Below are positions 14,946 through 21,358 of a stretch of DNA of 21,358 nt, one piece after another (position 1 is the first letter of the stretch; each line of letters starts with the position of its first letter). The notes under the pieces were generated by a model. That model had not been told where the DNA came from, did not search any database, and was given only the letters and a program-made list of their open reading frames with translations. The position numbers were made by a program, and so were the translations under genes. Source of the DNA: JARKQH01 sp964631605 (GTDB lineage: Bacteria > Verrucomicrobiota > Verrucomicrobiia > Limisphaerales > UBA8199); the NCBI GenBank assembly GCA_964631605.1, contig CAZVYG010000084.1, positions 1-21,358 of the forward strand, given 5' to 3'.

Positions 14946-16310
14946 ATGCTTCGTTCCAACAAAACTTCCTCGGACGGTTTCTCTCCCTCTTCCACCCGCG
15001 GCGTGCCGGCCTGGCTGAATCGCCGCCAATTTCTGCATCGCGCGCTGCTGGCCGGCGGGGCGGTGGCGGCGCCCTGCCTGGTGCCGGGCACGGCGCTGGG
15101 CTTGAACGGGGCGGTGCCACCCAGCGAGAGAATCGTGCTGGGCGGCATTGGCATCGGGGGCCGGGGCAGCGGGGTGCTCCGCTGGATGCTGCCGGAAAAG
15201 GATGTTCAATTTGTGGCGGTGTGCGACGCCAAGCGGGCGCAGCGCGAGGCAGTCAAGAGGCTCGTGGATGAAAAATACGGCAACACGGATTGCGCAACGT
15301 ATCGGGACCTGCGCGAGTTTCTGGCCGTGCGGACGGACATTGACGCCGTGTTGATTGCCACCGGCGACCGCTGGCACGCCCTGGCGTCGGTCCTGGCCAT
15401 GCGGGCGGGCAAGGATGTTTATTCGGAAAAGCCGTCTTCGATGACGATTGCCGAGGGCCGGGCCGTGGTGGAGACCGCCCGGCGTTACGCCCGGATTTAT
15501 CAGACCGGCACGCAGCGGTTGAGCGAGGGGAATTTCACCTTTGCCAACGAACTGCTGCGGACCGGCCGCCTGGGCAAGGTGCACACGGTGCGCGCCCATA
15601 TTGCGCCGTGGGACGCCGCGGAAATGAAACATGATTGGCTGCCGGCGGAACCCGAACCGCCCAAGGACGAGGTGGATTGGGACCAATGGCTGGGGCCGTG
15701 TCCGTGGCGGCCTTACAATGCGGCCTACACCCGGGGCGGCTGGCGCGGCTATTACGATTTCCACACCAGTTGCATCGGAGAATGGGGCGCCCACACGTTT
15801 GCCCAATGCCAGGTGGCCATCGGGGCGGCCAACACCGCCGGCATCCACTACGGTTATGTGAACAACGAGACGGGCGACGGCATGGTCGTCCGTTTTGCCA
15901 ACGGCATCAACATGGTGCTGTCCCGCGGCGACAAATGGTGGCACGGCTCCTGTGGAGTGCGGTTTGAAGGGACCGAAGGGTGGGTGTCGGTCGCGGACGG
16001 TTACAAGCAGCCGGAAGTGTCGTCCCCGGCGTTGCTGGCGGATTTCTCGAAGCTGGTGAACGACTATGTGGCCCGCACCCAGCGGCCGATGAGCCACGTG
16101 CGGGATTTCTTCAATTGCATCAAGTCCCGCCGCCCGACCGTCGCCAACCCCGAGATGATGCACTTCTCGATGTCCACGGTTCATGCGGCGAACATTTGCA
16201 TGTGGCTGAAGCGCGATATGCGCTACGACCCCGCCCGCGAGGAGTTTATCGGGGACGCCGAGGCGAACCGCCTGCGGGCGCGCGCGATGCGCGAGCCGTG
16301 GATCATCTGA
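14946..16310 (+). CDS. Gfo/Idh/MocA-family oxidoreductase with Tat signal
   Basis: A 454-residue NAD(P)-dependent dehydrogenase-like protein. The N-terminus has a twin-arginine motif (NRRQFL, Arg26-Arg27) followed by a hydrophobic Ala/Leu/Gly stretch ending near PGTALG, so it is probably exported folded through Tat. The Rossmann part begins VLGGIGIGGRGSG (65-76), with CDAKR after the second strand, IATGDRWH (137-144), and the family motif EKP (161-163) that holds the catalytic lysine. The C-terminal half is the usual Gfo/Idh beta-sheet domain. Secreted paralogues are abundant in Verrucomicrobia and Planctomycetes and often act on sugars; the substrate here is unknown. The Shine-Dalgarno match is poor. 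The HEAT-repeat gene follows after 20 nt and is probably co-transcribed. Confidence 0.95.
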   Translation: MLRSNKTSSDGFSPSSTRGVPAWLNRRQFLHRALLAGGAVAAPCLVPGTALGLNGAVPPSERIVLGGIGIGGRGSGVLRWMLPEKDVQFVAVCDAKRAQREAVKRLVDEKYGNTDCATYRDLREFLAVRTDIDAVLIATGDRWHALASVLAMRAGKDVYSEKPSSMTIAEGRAVVETARRYARIYQTGTQRLSEGNFTFANELLRTGRLGKVHTVRAHIAPWDAAEMKHDWLPAEPEPPKDEVDWDQWLGPCPWRPYNAAYTRGGWRGYYDFHTSCIGEWGAHTFAQCQVAIGAANTAGIHYGYVNNETGDGMVVRFANGINMVLSRGDKWWHGSCGVRFEGTEGWVSVADGYKQPEVSSPALLADFSKLVNDYVARTQRPMSHVRDFFNCIKSRRPTVANPEMMHFSMSTVHAANICMWLKRDMRYDPAREEFIGDAEANRLRARAMREPWII

Positions 16311-16330
16311 AACCCCAAAGCTTTTTTACC

Positions 16331-18301
16331 ATGCGCACGATAACTTTTGCCTGTCTGCTGGGCGCCGGCCTGCTGGCCGCTGATTCACCCCTGAGCCTGG
16401 CCGCCGAGGTCCAAACCAAACCGTCGCCCCAGGCGGCGCTGATCTCCACGTTGCAGTCCAATGCAACCCAGAAGGAAAAAGCGGATGCCTGCCGCGAACT
16501 GGCGCGGCTGGGCGGGAAGGAAGCCGTGGCGCCGCTCGCAGCCCTGTTGGGCGATGAACGGCTCGGTCACATGGCGCGCTACGCCCTGGAGCGCATCCCG
16601 GATGCCGCTGTGGACCAGGTATTCCGCTCCGCGCTCGAGAAGTTGACGGGCAAACCGCTGGTAGGGGTGATCGGCAGCGTTGGAGTGCGCCGCGACACCA
16701 AAGCGGTAAAGCCGCTGGCGCGCTGGCTGACCAGCCCGGACCCGGAGGTGGCCCAGGCAGCGGCCCGAGCGCTGGGCAGCATTGGGAGCCCCGAAGCCAG
16801 CCGTGCCTTGCTGGCCGCCTGGCCCTCGGTGCCGACAGCGAACCGAGCCGCCTTCAGCGAAGGTCTTTTCCGCTGCGCCGAAACCCTTCTCGCCGATGGC
16901 CGGCGCAAGGAGGCGATCCGCCTCTATGACCTGCTACGCCAGGAGACTGATTCAGCGGCGATCCGGGCCGGGGCGTGGCGCGGGGCCATTGCGGCGCGCA
17001 AGGCAAACGACGCCATGCCTCTCCTCCGCGAAGCCCTTGCCTCGAAGGATCGGGTTGTCTTCAACGCCGGTCTGCGGGCTTTGCTCGAAACACCGGGAAA
17101 GGCCGCCACCGAAGCCGCCCTCGGGGAAATGCCAAAGCTGTCTGCCATGGACAAAGCGCAGGTGATCCAAATCCTTGCCAGGCGGCGGGACGCCCTGACC
17201 GTGCCCGCGTTGATAGCCTTGACGACGAGCACCGAAAAGCCGGCGGCGCTTGCGGCCATTCGCGCGTTTCCGGAAATCGGCGATCCTTCGACCGTTTCCG
17301 CCCTCGCCAGCCTGGTTGACAACACGGACCGGGAGCTCCGGGAGGCCGCGCTCGAGAGCCTGGCTGCCATGCCAGGGCCGGAAGCGGACCGGGCGATTCT
17401 CGCCATGTTAAGTCAGCCGGACCCGGCCCGAAAACTCACGGGGCTGGACTTGTTGGCCCGGCGCCGCCTCACCACCGCCGTCAACGAAGTCAAACAATTG
17501 ACCGGTAACAGCGACGCCCAGGTGCGCCTGGCGGCCGTCCGCCGGCTGGGAGAAATCGGCAGCCCGGCAGAAATCCCCGCGCTGCTGGACTGGGTTTGCC
17601 GCGCCGAGGCCCCTGCGGAGCTTGAGGCCGGCGAACAAGCGCTGGCGGCGCTTTGCGCCCGGGCAAGCGACCCGGAAGCCGCCTCCGCGTCAGTCGCGGC
17701 CCGGCTGGCCCAGGCCACGACGCCCCAGAAAGCCGTTTTGTTGCGCGTGCTCAGCGCGGTCGGCGCCCCTGGCGCGCTGAACGCGATTCGCGCGGCCCTG
17801 AAAGACCCCGCCCCCGAAATCCGCGCGGCGGCCGTTCGCGCCCTTGGCTCATGGCGAAGCCCCGAGGTGGCGCCGGACCTGCTGGAGTTGGCGCAAAGCG
17901 GCGGCGATTCCACCGTCAAGTCGCTGGCGCTGCGCGGTTATCTGAGGCTCGCCGGTGATGCCGAGGTGCCGGCGCGGGACCGTTTGGAAATGTGCCGGCA
18001 GGCGGCGAAGCTGGCGGAAAAGGATGATGAAAAGCGGCTGCTGCTGGGCGTTCTGAGCGGCATGAATTCGCCAGCCGCCATTGGCCTGATCGAACCCTAC
18101 CTGGAGCAGCCGGCCATTCAGGAGGAAGCCTGCACCGCCATGGTGGGCCTTGCGGACAAATTACTGCAGGGAAAGCAAGCCGCCAAAGTGGCCGGCCGCC
18201 TGGTGGGACCGTTGGAAAAAGTGGCCCGGGTCACTTCCAAGGCGGACCTGGCCAAACGCGCCGCAGACCTGGTCAATCGCGCGAAAACGGCCGGAACCTG
18301 A
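16331..18301 (+). CDS. Secreted HEAT-repeat protein
   Basis: A 656-residue protein starting with a signal peptide (MRTITFACLLGAGLLAADS, likely cleavage around residues 17-25). The rest is a long series of alpha-helical HEAT/PBS-lyase-like repeats, seen as recurring 'AAVRALGSWRSPEVAPDLLELA'-type units (for example VAPLAALLGDERLG, AARALGSIGSPEASRALLAA, AAVRRLGEIGSPAEIPALLD). Such solenoids bind other proteins. No catalytic domain is visible. The ATG at 16331 was chosen because it starts a clean signal peptide right after the oxidoreductase stop; the frame is open further upstream but overlaps that gene. Pairing with a Tat-exported oxidoreductase suggests a shared periplasmic role, which is inference. 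Confidence 0.9.
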   Translation: MRTITFACLLGAGLLAADSPLSLAAEVQTKPSPQAALISTLQSNATQKEKADACRELARLGGKEAVAPLAALLGDERLGHMARYALERIPDAAVDQVFRSALEKLTGKPLVGVIGSVGVRRDTKAVKPLARWLTSPDPEVAQAAARALGSIGSPEASRALLAAWPSVPTANRAAFSEGLFRCAETLLADGRRKEAIRLYDLLRQETDSAAIRAGAWRGAIAARKANDAMPLLREALASKDRVVFNAGLRALLETPGKAATEAALGEMPKLSAMDKAQVIQILARRRDALTVPALIALTTSTEKPAALAAIRAFPEIGDPSTVSALASLVDNTDRELREAALESLAAMPGPEADRAILAMLSQPDPARKLTGLDLLARRRLTTAVNEVKQLTGNSDAQVRLAAVRRLGEIGSPAEIPALLDWVCRAEAPAELEAGEQALAALCARASDPEAASASVAARLAQATTPQKAVLLRVLSAVGAPGALNAIRAALKDPAPEIRAAAVRALGSWRSPEVAPDLLELAQSGGDSTVKSLALRGYLRLAGDAEVPARDRLEMCRQAAKLAEKDDEKRLLLGVLSGMNSPAAIGLIEPYLEQPAIQEEACTAMVGLADKLLQGKQAAKVAGRLVGPLEKVARVTSKADLAKRAADLVNRAKTAGT

Positions 18302-18457
18302 GCCGTCGCCGTCGCGGGGATTTCGCAGGCCTCGAGGTTAAGCGCGTTGCCAACCTCCCGCAGCGGGGAGTGCGTTTCCAATATTGCGTCAACCGGGTCA
18401 GGGCAACGGCCCCGGAAAAGCCCGCGCTGCCGTCTCCCGGGAGGGAAGCCCCCTGCC

Positions 18458-19084
18458 CTACCGCTTGTCCTCCGCAGCCGGGTGCAGTGCCCGTTCAAGC
18501 AACGCTTTTTCCCGCGGGGAAAGCGGCAGTGTTCGGGCGAAGGCCTGGCCGGCGGGACTCATTTTCCTCCAGGCTTTTTGCAGGGCGTTGATCATCTTCT
18601 CGTCGCTGGTTTTATCGGCCAACCCGCCGAGCTGCCGTTCCAAGAACACCAGACACAGAGCGTCCTCGAGCACCTGGGTTTCGGCATCGTGAGGGAGGCC
18701 CTTCTTCAGGTTGAGATGCTGAACGCGCTCGATGCTCTCAGCGGGATAACCGACTTCGCGCAGAATTTCGCCGGCCTTTTGGGCGTGGAATTTCTTGAGT
18801 CCCTCCCGCCATTGGAGGTATCCGGCGCGCGTCATGGGATAGGACTGGCGCGGGACCATCCAGCGGCACAGGTGCTGGCATCGCGCGGCCAGGCGAAGCG
18901 CCTCGGAGGCGTCCGGGCAGAGGCGCAGAACCCAGTCGGCAAGCCAGCGGGCGTAGATCAACTCGCGCGGCTGGGGCCGGCCATCCACGAGCACGGTGTT
19001 TGGATCACGGGCGTTCTCCTCGTCGAAGCGGCGCAGAGCCGCCTCGAAGCGTTCTGGATTCGCGGCCACAAAAGGTGCACTCAC
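18458..19084 (-). CDS. DUF4202 family protein
   Basis: A 208-residue protein matching the whole length of DUF4202. Conserved blocks visible are RFDEENARDPN near the start, ELIYARWLADWVLRLCPDASEALRLAARCQHLCRW, VPRQSYPMTRAGYLQWR, LKKFHA, and LEDALCLVFLERQL with KAWRKMS near the end. The histidines and acidic residues (CQHLCRW, FHAQKA, LEDA) are reminiscent of HD-type metal sites, but the biochemical role is unknown. The start is GTG with no clear Shine-Dalgarno; it is divergent from the ClpX-like gene and convergent with the HEAT-repeat gene. Confidence 0.93.
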   Translation of the reverse strand: MSAPFVAANPERFEAALRRFDEENARDPNTVLVDGRPQPRELIYARWLADWVLRLCPDASEALRLAARCQHLCRWMVPRQSYPMTRAGYLQWREGLKKFHAQKAGEILREVGYPAESIERVQHLNLKKGLPHDAETQVLEDALCLVFLERQLGGLADKTSDEKMINALQKAWRKMSPAGQAFARTLPLSPREKALLERALHPAAEDKR

Positions 19085-19152
19085 AGCTTGGTCTTATGCC
19101 CAATCGGGGGTAAGGTGACAAGGATGTATGGCAGCTAACCGAGTGCGCATTT

Positions 19153-20718
19153 ATGGATAAGCCTGGTGGTGGAATACCGTCGCCGGAGGAGTTTCAACGG
19201 CAAATGGCGGACTTGCTGCGACAGCAGTTCCGCGGAATGAGCGGCCAGCCCGCCGCGGCGTCCGAGCCCAGCGGCGACGGGCCGGGCAAGGAAACCGGAG
19301 CGGAAGCTTTCCGCTTTGACTACAAGCCGCGCGATGTCAAGGAACACCTCGACCGCTTCGTCATTCGGCAGGAGGAGGCCAAGAAGGTTCTCAGCGTGGC
19401 CCTTTGCGACCACTACCACCACGTCCGTCTGGCGCTGGAGGGCAAAGAGTCCCCAAACTACGCCAAGCAAAACATCATCCTCATCGGTCCCACGGGGGTG
19501 GGCAAAACCTACCTGATCCGCAGTGCGGCCGACCTGATCGGCGTTCCTTTTGTCAAGGCGGACGCGACCAAGTTTTCCGAAACCGGGTACGTGGGGGGCG
19601 ATGTCGAGGACATGGTGCGTGATCTGCTGCGGCTGGCGGATGGCGACGTGACGCGGGCCCAATACGGTATCATCTACATTGATGAAATTGACAAGATTGC
19701 CGCCGCGAGCAATCTCACGGGCCGGGACGTCAGCGGGCGGGGAGTGCAAACCAACCTCCTCAAGCTGATGGAAGAGACGGAGGTGCCGGCACGATCGCCG
19801 AATGACATCGCCGGGCAAATCCAGGCGATGATGGATTTCACCCAGCGCGGACGCAAAGCCCCAAGCACCATCAACACCAAGCATATTCTGTTCATCGTCA
19901 GCGGCGCGTTCAGCGGGTTGGAAAACCTGGTCCGGCGCCGCCTCCGCGAGGCAACCATCGGCTTCGCCGCCAAGGATCGGCCTCTGGACAAGACCGAGGA
20001 CGTGCTCGCCCATGCCCAAACGCGTGATTTCATCGAATTCGGATTCGAGCCGGAGTTTATCGGCCGCCTGCCGGTCCGGGTGGTGTGCCACTCGCTGGAG
20101 GTGGAGGACTTGTTCCTCATTTTAAAGAAATCGGAAGGGAGCATCATCCGCCAGTACGAACAGGATTTTGCCGCTTACAACATCGAAGTGCTTTTCTCCG
20201 ACGATGGGTTGCGCCGCATTGCCGAACGCGCCGCCGAAGAGCAAACCGGCGCGCGCGGGCTCATGACGGTGTGCGAGCGCGTGTTCCGGGACATCAAGTT
20301 CGAGCTGCCCTCGACCAAGGTTCGGCGGTTTGTGGTGACGCGGAAACTGGTGGATGATCCGCAGGGCGAGCTGCGGGCGATGCTGGAGGATCCGCAGCAG
20401 GAGGAGCGGCTGGTGGCGCTCCGGCTGGTCGAAGAGTTCGCGCAACGTTTCGAGCAAAACCACGGCTTGCGCATCCGGTTCACCCCCGAAGGAGCCGAGG
20501 CGCTCGTTGCGGATGCGCTGGAAAATGCACAGTCGGTCCGCGACCTCTGCACCGCCCGATTCAAAGACCTCCACTTCGCCCTCAAATTGATTGTCCAGAA
20601 CAGCGGGCCGCAGGAGTTCCTGCTCGACGCCGAGGCGGTGCGCGAGCCGGACAAAGTGCTGAGCCGGTGGGTCGTGGCCAGCTATCGTCCCGCATCCGAT
20701 CCCGCCGCCGGCGCGTAG
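19153..20718 (+). CDS. ClpX-like AAA+ ATPase, no zinc domain, extended C-terminus
   Basis: A 521-residue protein. Motifs: Walker A GPTGVGKT (112-119), pore loop GYVG (145-148), Walker B IIYIDEID (173-180), IGF tripeptide (269-271) where ClpX has its ClpP-docking loop, box VII EPEFIGRLPV (299-308), and sensor-2 TGARGL (365-370). True ClpX proteins are about 420 residues and begin with a Cys4 zinc-binding domain; none is present here, the first 55 residues being polar and Gly/Pro-rich. Residues ~438-480 look like a second copy of the small domain at ~344-386. It is likely an unfoldase with non-standard adaptor use; pairing with ClpP is possible. No clear Shine-Dalgarno precedes the ATG. Confidence 0.92.
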   Translation: MDKPGGGIPSPEEFQRQMADLLRQQFRGMSGQPAAASEPSGDGPGKETGAEAFRFDYKPRDVKEHLDRFVIRQEEAKKVLSVALCDHYHHVRLALEGKESPNYAKQNIILIGPTGVGKTYLIRSAADLIGVPFVKADATKFSETGYVGGDVEDMVRDLLRLADGDVTRAQYGIIYIDEIDKIAAASNLTGRDVSGRGVQTNLLKLMEETEVPARSPNDIAGQIQAMMDFTQRGRKAPSTINTKHILFIVSGAFSGLENLVRRRLREATIGFAAKDRPLDKTEDVLAHAQTRDFIEFGFEPEFIGRLPVRVVCHSLEVEDLFLILKKSEGSIIRQYEQDFAAYNIEVLFSDDGLRRIAERAAEEQTGARGLMTVCERVFRDIKFELPSTKVRRFVVTRKLVDDPQGELRAMLEDPQQEERLVALRLVEEFAQRFEQNHGLRIRFTPEGAEALVADALENAQSVRDLCTARFKDLHFALKLIVQNSGPQEFLLDAEAVREPDKVLSRWVVASYRPASDPAAGA

Positions 20719-20750
20719 GCCCGAGGCCGGGTTGACAGCGGCTGTACAAA

Positions 20751-20780
20751 GCCAAAGCCGCCGGGAGCGGCGGCTTTGGC
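20751..20780. terminator. Bidirectional hairpin between convergent genes
   Basis: GCCAAAGCCGCC (20751-20762) pairs perfectly with GGCGGCTTTGGC (20769-20780) around a 6-nt loop, a 12-bp GC-rich stem. It lies 32 nt after the ClpX-like stop and 22 nt after the stop of the opposing dehydrogenase gene. No U-tract follows on either strand, so it may act as a stabilising or Rho-assisted end. Position makes a shared terminator likely. Confidence 0.75.
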
Positions 20781-20802
20781 GCGGGCGGGGGTTGTTAGAG
20801 GG

Positions 20803-21357
20803 TTATGCTTTCCAGAGCTGGCCCGGGCGGGTGGCAATGCCCGCCAGCGCGTTGCGTGTGTCCACGATGCACCCGGCCCATTCCACCAACTCACGATAGT
20901 TCACGCAGGCGTGGTTGGTGGCAATAAGCACCAGGTCAAAGCCGGCAATGGTTTCACGGTCCCATTTCACCGACTCTGTGCCGGCCCAGTGGGCGTGCTC
21001 GCGGGTGGGTCGGATGACAGGGACATAAGGGTCATGATAGGCCACCTTGGCGCCGCGCGCGCTGAGCTTGTCCATGAGGACGTAGCTTGGCGACTCGCGC
21101 TCGTCATCCACGTTGGGCTTGTAGGCCAGACCCAGGACGAGGATGGAACTGCCTTTGACCGATTTTTGCCGATCATTCAAGGCATCCGCCACGCGATGAA
21201 CCACGTAGTCCGGCATGCTGGTGTTCACCTCGCCGGCCAGCTCGATGAAGCGGGTGTTTTGGGCATACTCGCGCGCTTTCCAAGTCAGGTAGAACGGATC
21301 AATCGGGATGCAGTGGCCGCCGAGGCCCGGCCCCGGGTAGAAGGGCATGAAGCCGAA
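20803..21357 (-). CDS. Nucleotide-sugar dehydrogenase, C-terminal part (cut by window edge)
   Basis: The visible 184 residues are the C-terminal half of a UDP-glucose/GDP-mannose dehydrogenase family enzyme. GPGLGGHCIPIDPFYL near the start contains the catalytic cysteine that forms the thioester in the two-step oxidation of a nucleotide sugar to its uronic acid. The UDP-binding end shows ILVLGLAYKPNVDDERESPS and VAYHDPYVP. The wording is closest to UDP-N-acetyl-glucosamine/mannosamine 6-dehydrogenases (WbpA/WecC type) used for surface polysaccharides, but the substrate cannot be fixed from this part. The frame runs without a stop into the right edge, so the Rossmann half lies outside the window. 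Confidence 0.95.
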   Translation of the reverse strand, partial: FGFMPFYPGPGLGGHCIPIDPFYLTWKAREYAQNTRFIELAGEVNTSMPDYVVHRVADALNDRQKSVKGSSILVLGLAYKPNVDDERESPSYVLMDKLSARGAKVAYHDPYVPVIRPTREHAHWAGTESVKWDRETIAGFDLVLIATNHACVNYRELVEWAGCIVDTRNALAGIATRPGQLWKA

Positions 21358-21358
21358 C

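Noticed and set aside
14739..16184. Minus-strand frame open for about 480 codons upstream of the intact cas3, opposite the oxidoreductase
   Set aside because: It is the antisense of a clear Gfo/Idh/MocA gene in GC-rich DNA, resembles no family, and the cas3 family start MTPLSF at 14738 explains the real N-terminus.
18302..18457. Possible terminator hairpins between the convergent HEAT-repeat and DUF4202 genes
   Set aside because: Only short or imperfect stems (such as CTCCCGGGAG without a loop) and no T-tract; not strong enough to annotate.

Overview
The window is GC-rich, densely coded DNA that most resembles a Verrucomicrobia-type genome (Pedosphaera/Limisphaera-like). This is inferred from a twin-arginine Gfo/Idh/MocA oxidoreductase next to a secreted HEAT-repeat protein, a DUF4202 protein, a four-helix-bundle 'suffix' protein and weak Shine-Dalgarno sites outside the cas operon. 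No rRNA or tRNA was seen, so the taxonomy is tentative.

Positions 1-14738 form one minus-strand CRISPR-Cas locus of type I-G (formerly I-U, 'Dpsyc'). In transcription order it holds a GSU0051-like cas3 (14738-11973), a short gene start of unknown identity, a broken copy of the first 92 codons of that same cas3, csb1/cas7, csb2/cas5-cas6, a four-helix-bundle protein gene, a second and quite different cas3, a csb3/'Cas3-extension' large-subunit candidate, a cas4-cas1 fusion, cas2, a leader of about 200 bp, and an array of 11 complete 36-nt repeats plus one degenerate, edge-truncated repeat. The downstream block is tightly packed, with 8-nt and 4-nt gene overlaps and gaps of 3, 7 and 17 nt. Csb1 and Csb2 would build the crRNA-bound backbone and process crRNA, the Csb3-like protein is the likely large subunit, the Cas3 proteins would unwind and cut DNA, and Cas4-Cas1 with Cas2 would acquire spacers.

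The unusual part is the composition of the locus. It has two non-identical full-length Cas3 proteins and a ~400-bp direct repeat (about 88% identical by hand count) that places a cas3 promoter/5' fragment directly in front of csb1. This looks like recombination between two I-G loci. A four-helix-bundle gene is also wedged between csb2 and cas3 by overlapping both.

Positions 14946-18301 carry a plus-strand pair: the Tat-exported oxidoreductase and the HEAT-repeat protein. DUF4202 (18458-19084, minus) converges on them. A ClpX-like AAA+ ATPase without a zinc-binding domain and with a duplicated small domain follows (19153-20718, plus). A strong 12-bp hairpin separates it from the C-terminal part of a nucleotide-sugar dehydrogenase (minus, cut by the right edge). 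No stretch over 300 bases is left without a gene, gene fragment or array; the largest gaps are the leader (834-1037) and the divergent cas3/oxidoreductase spacer (14739-14945).
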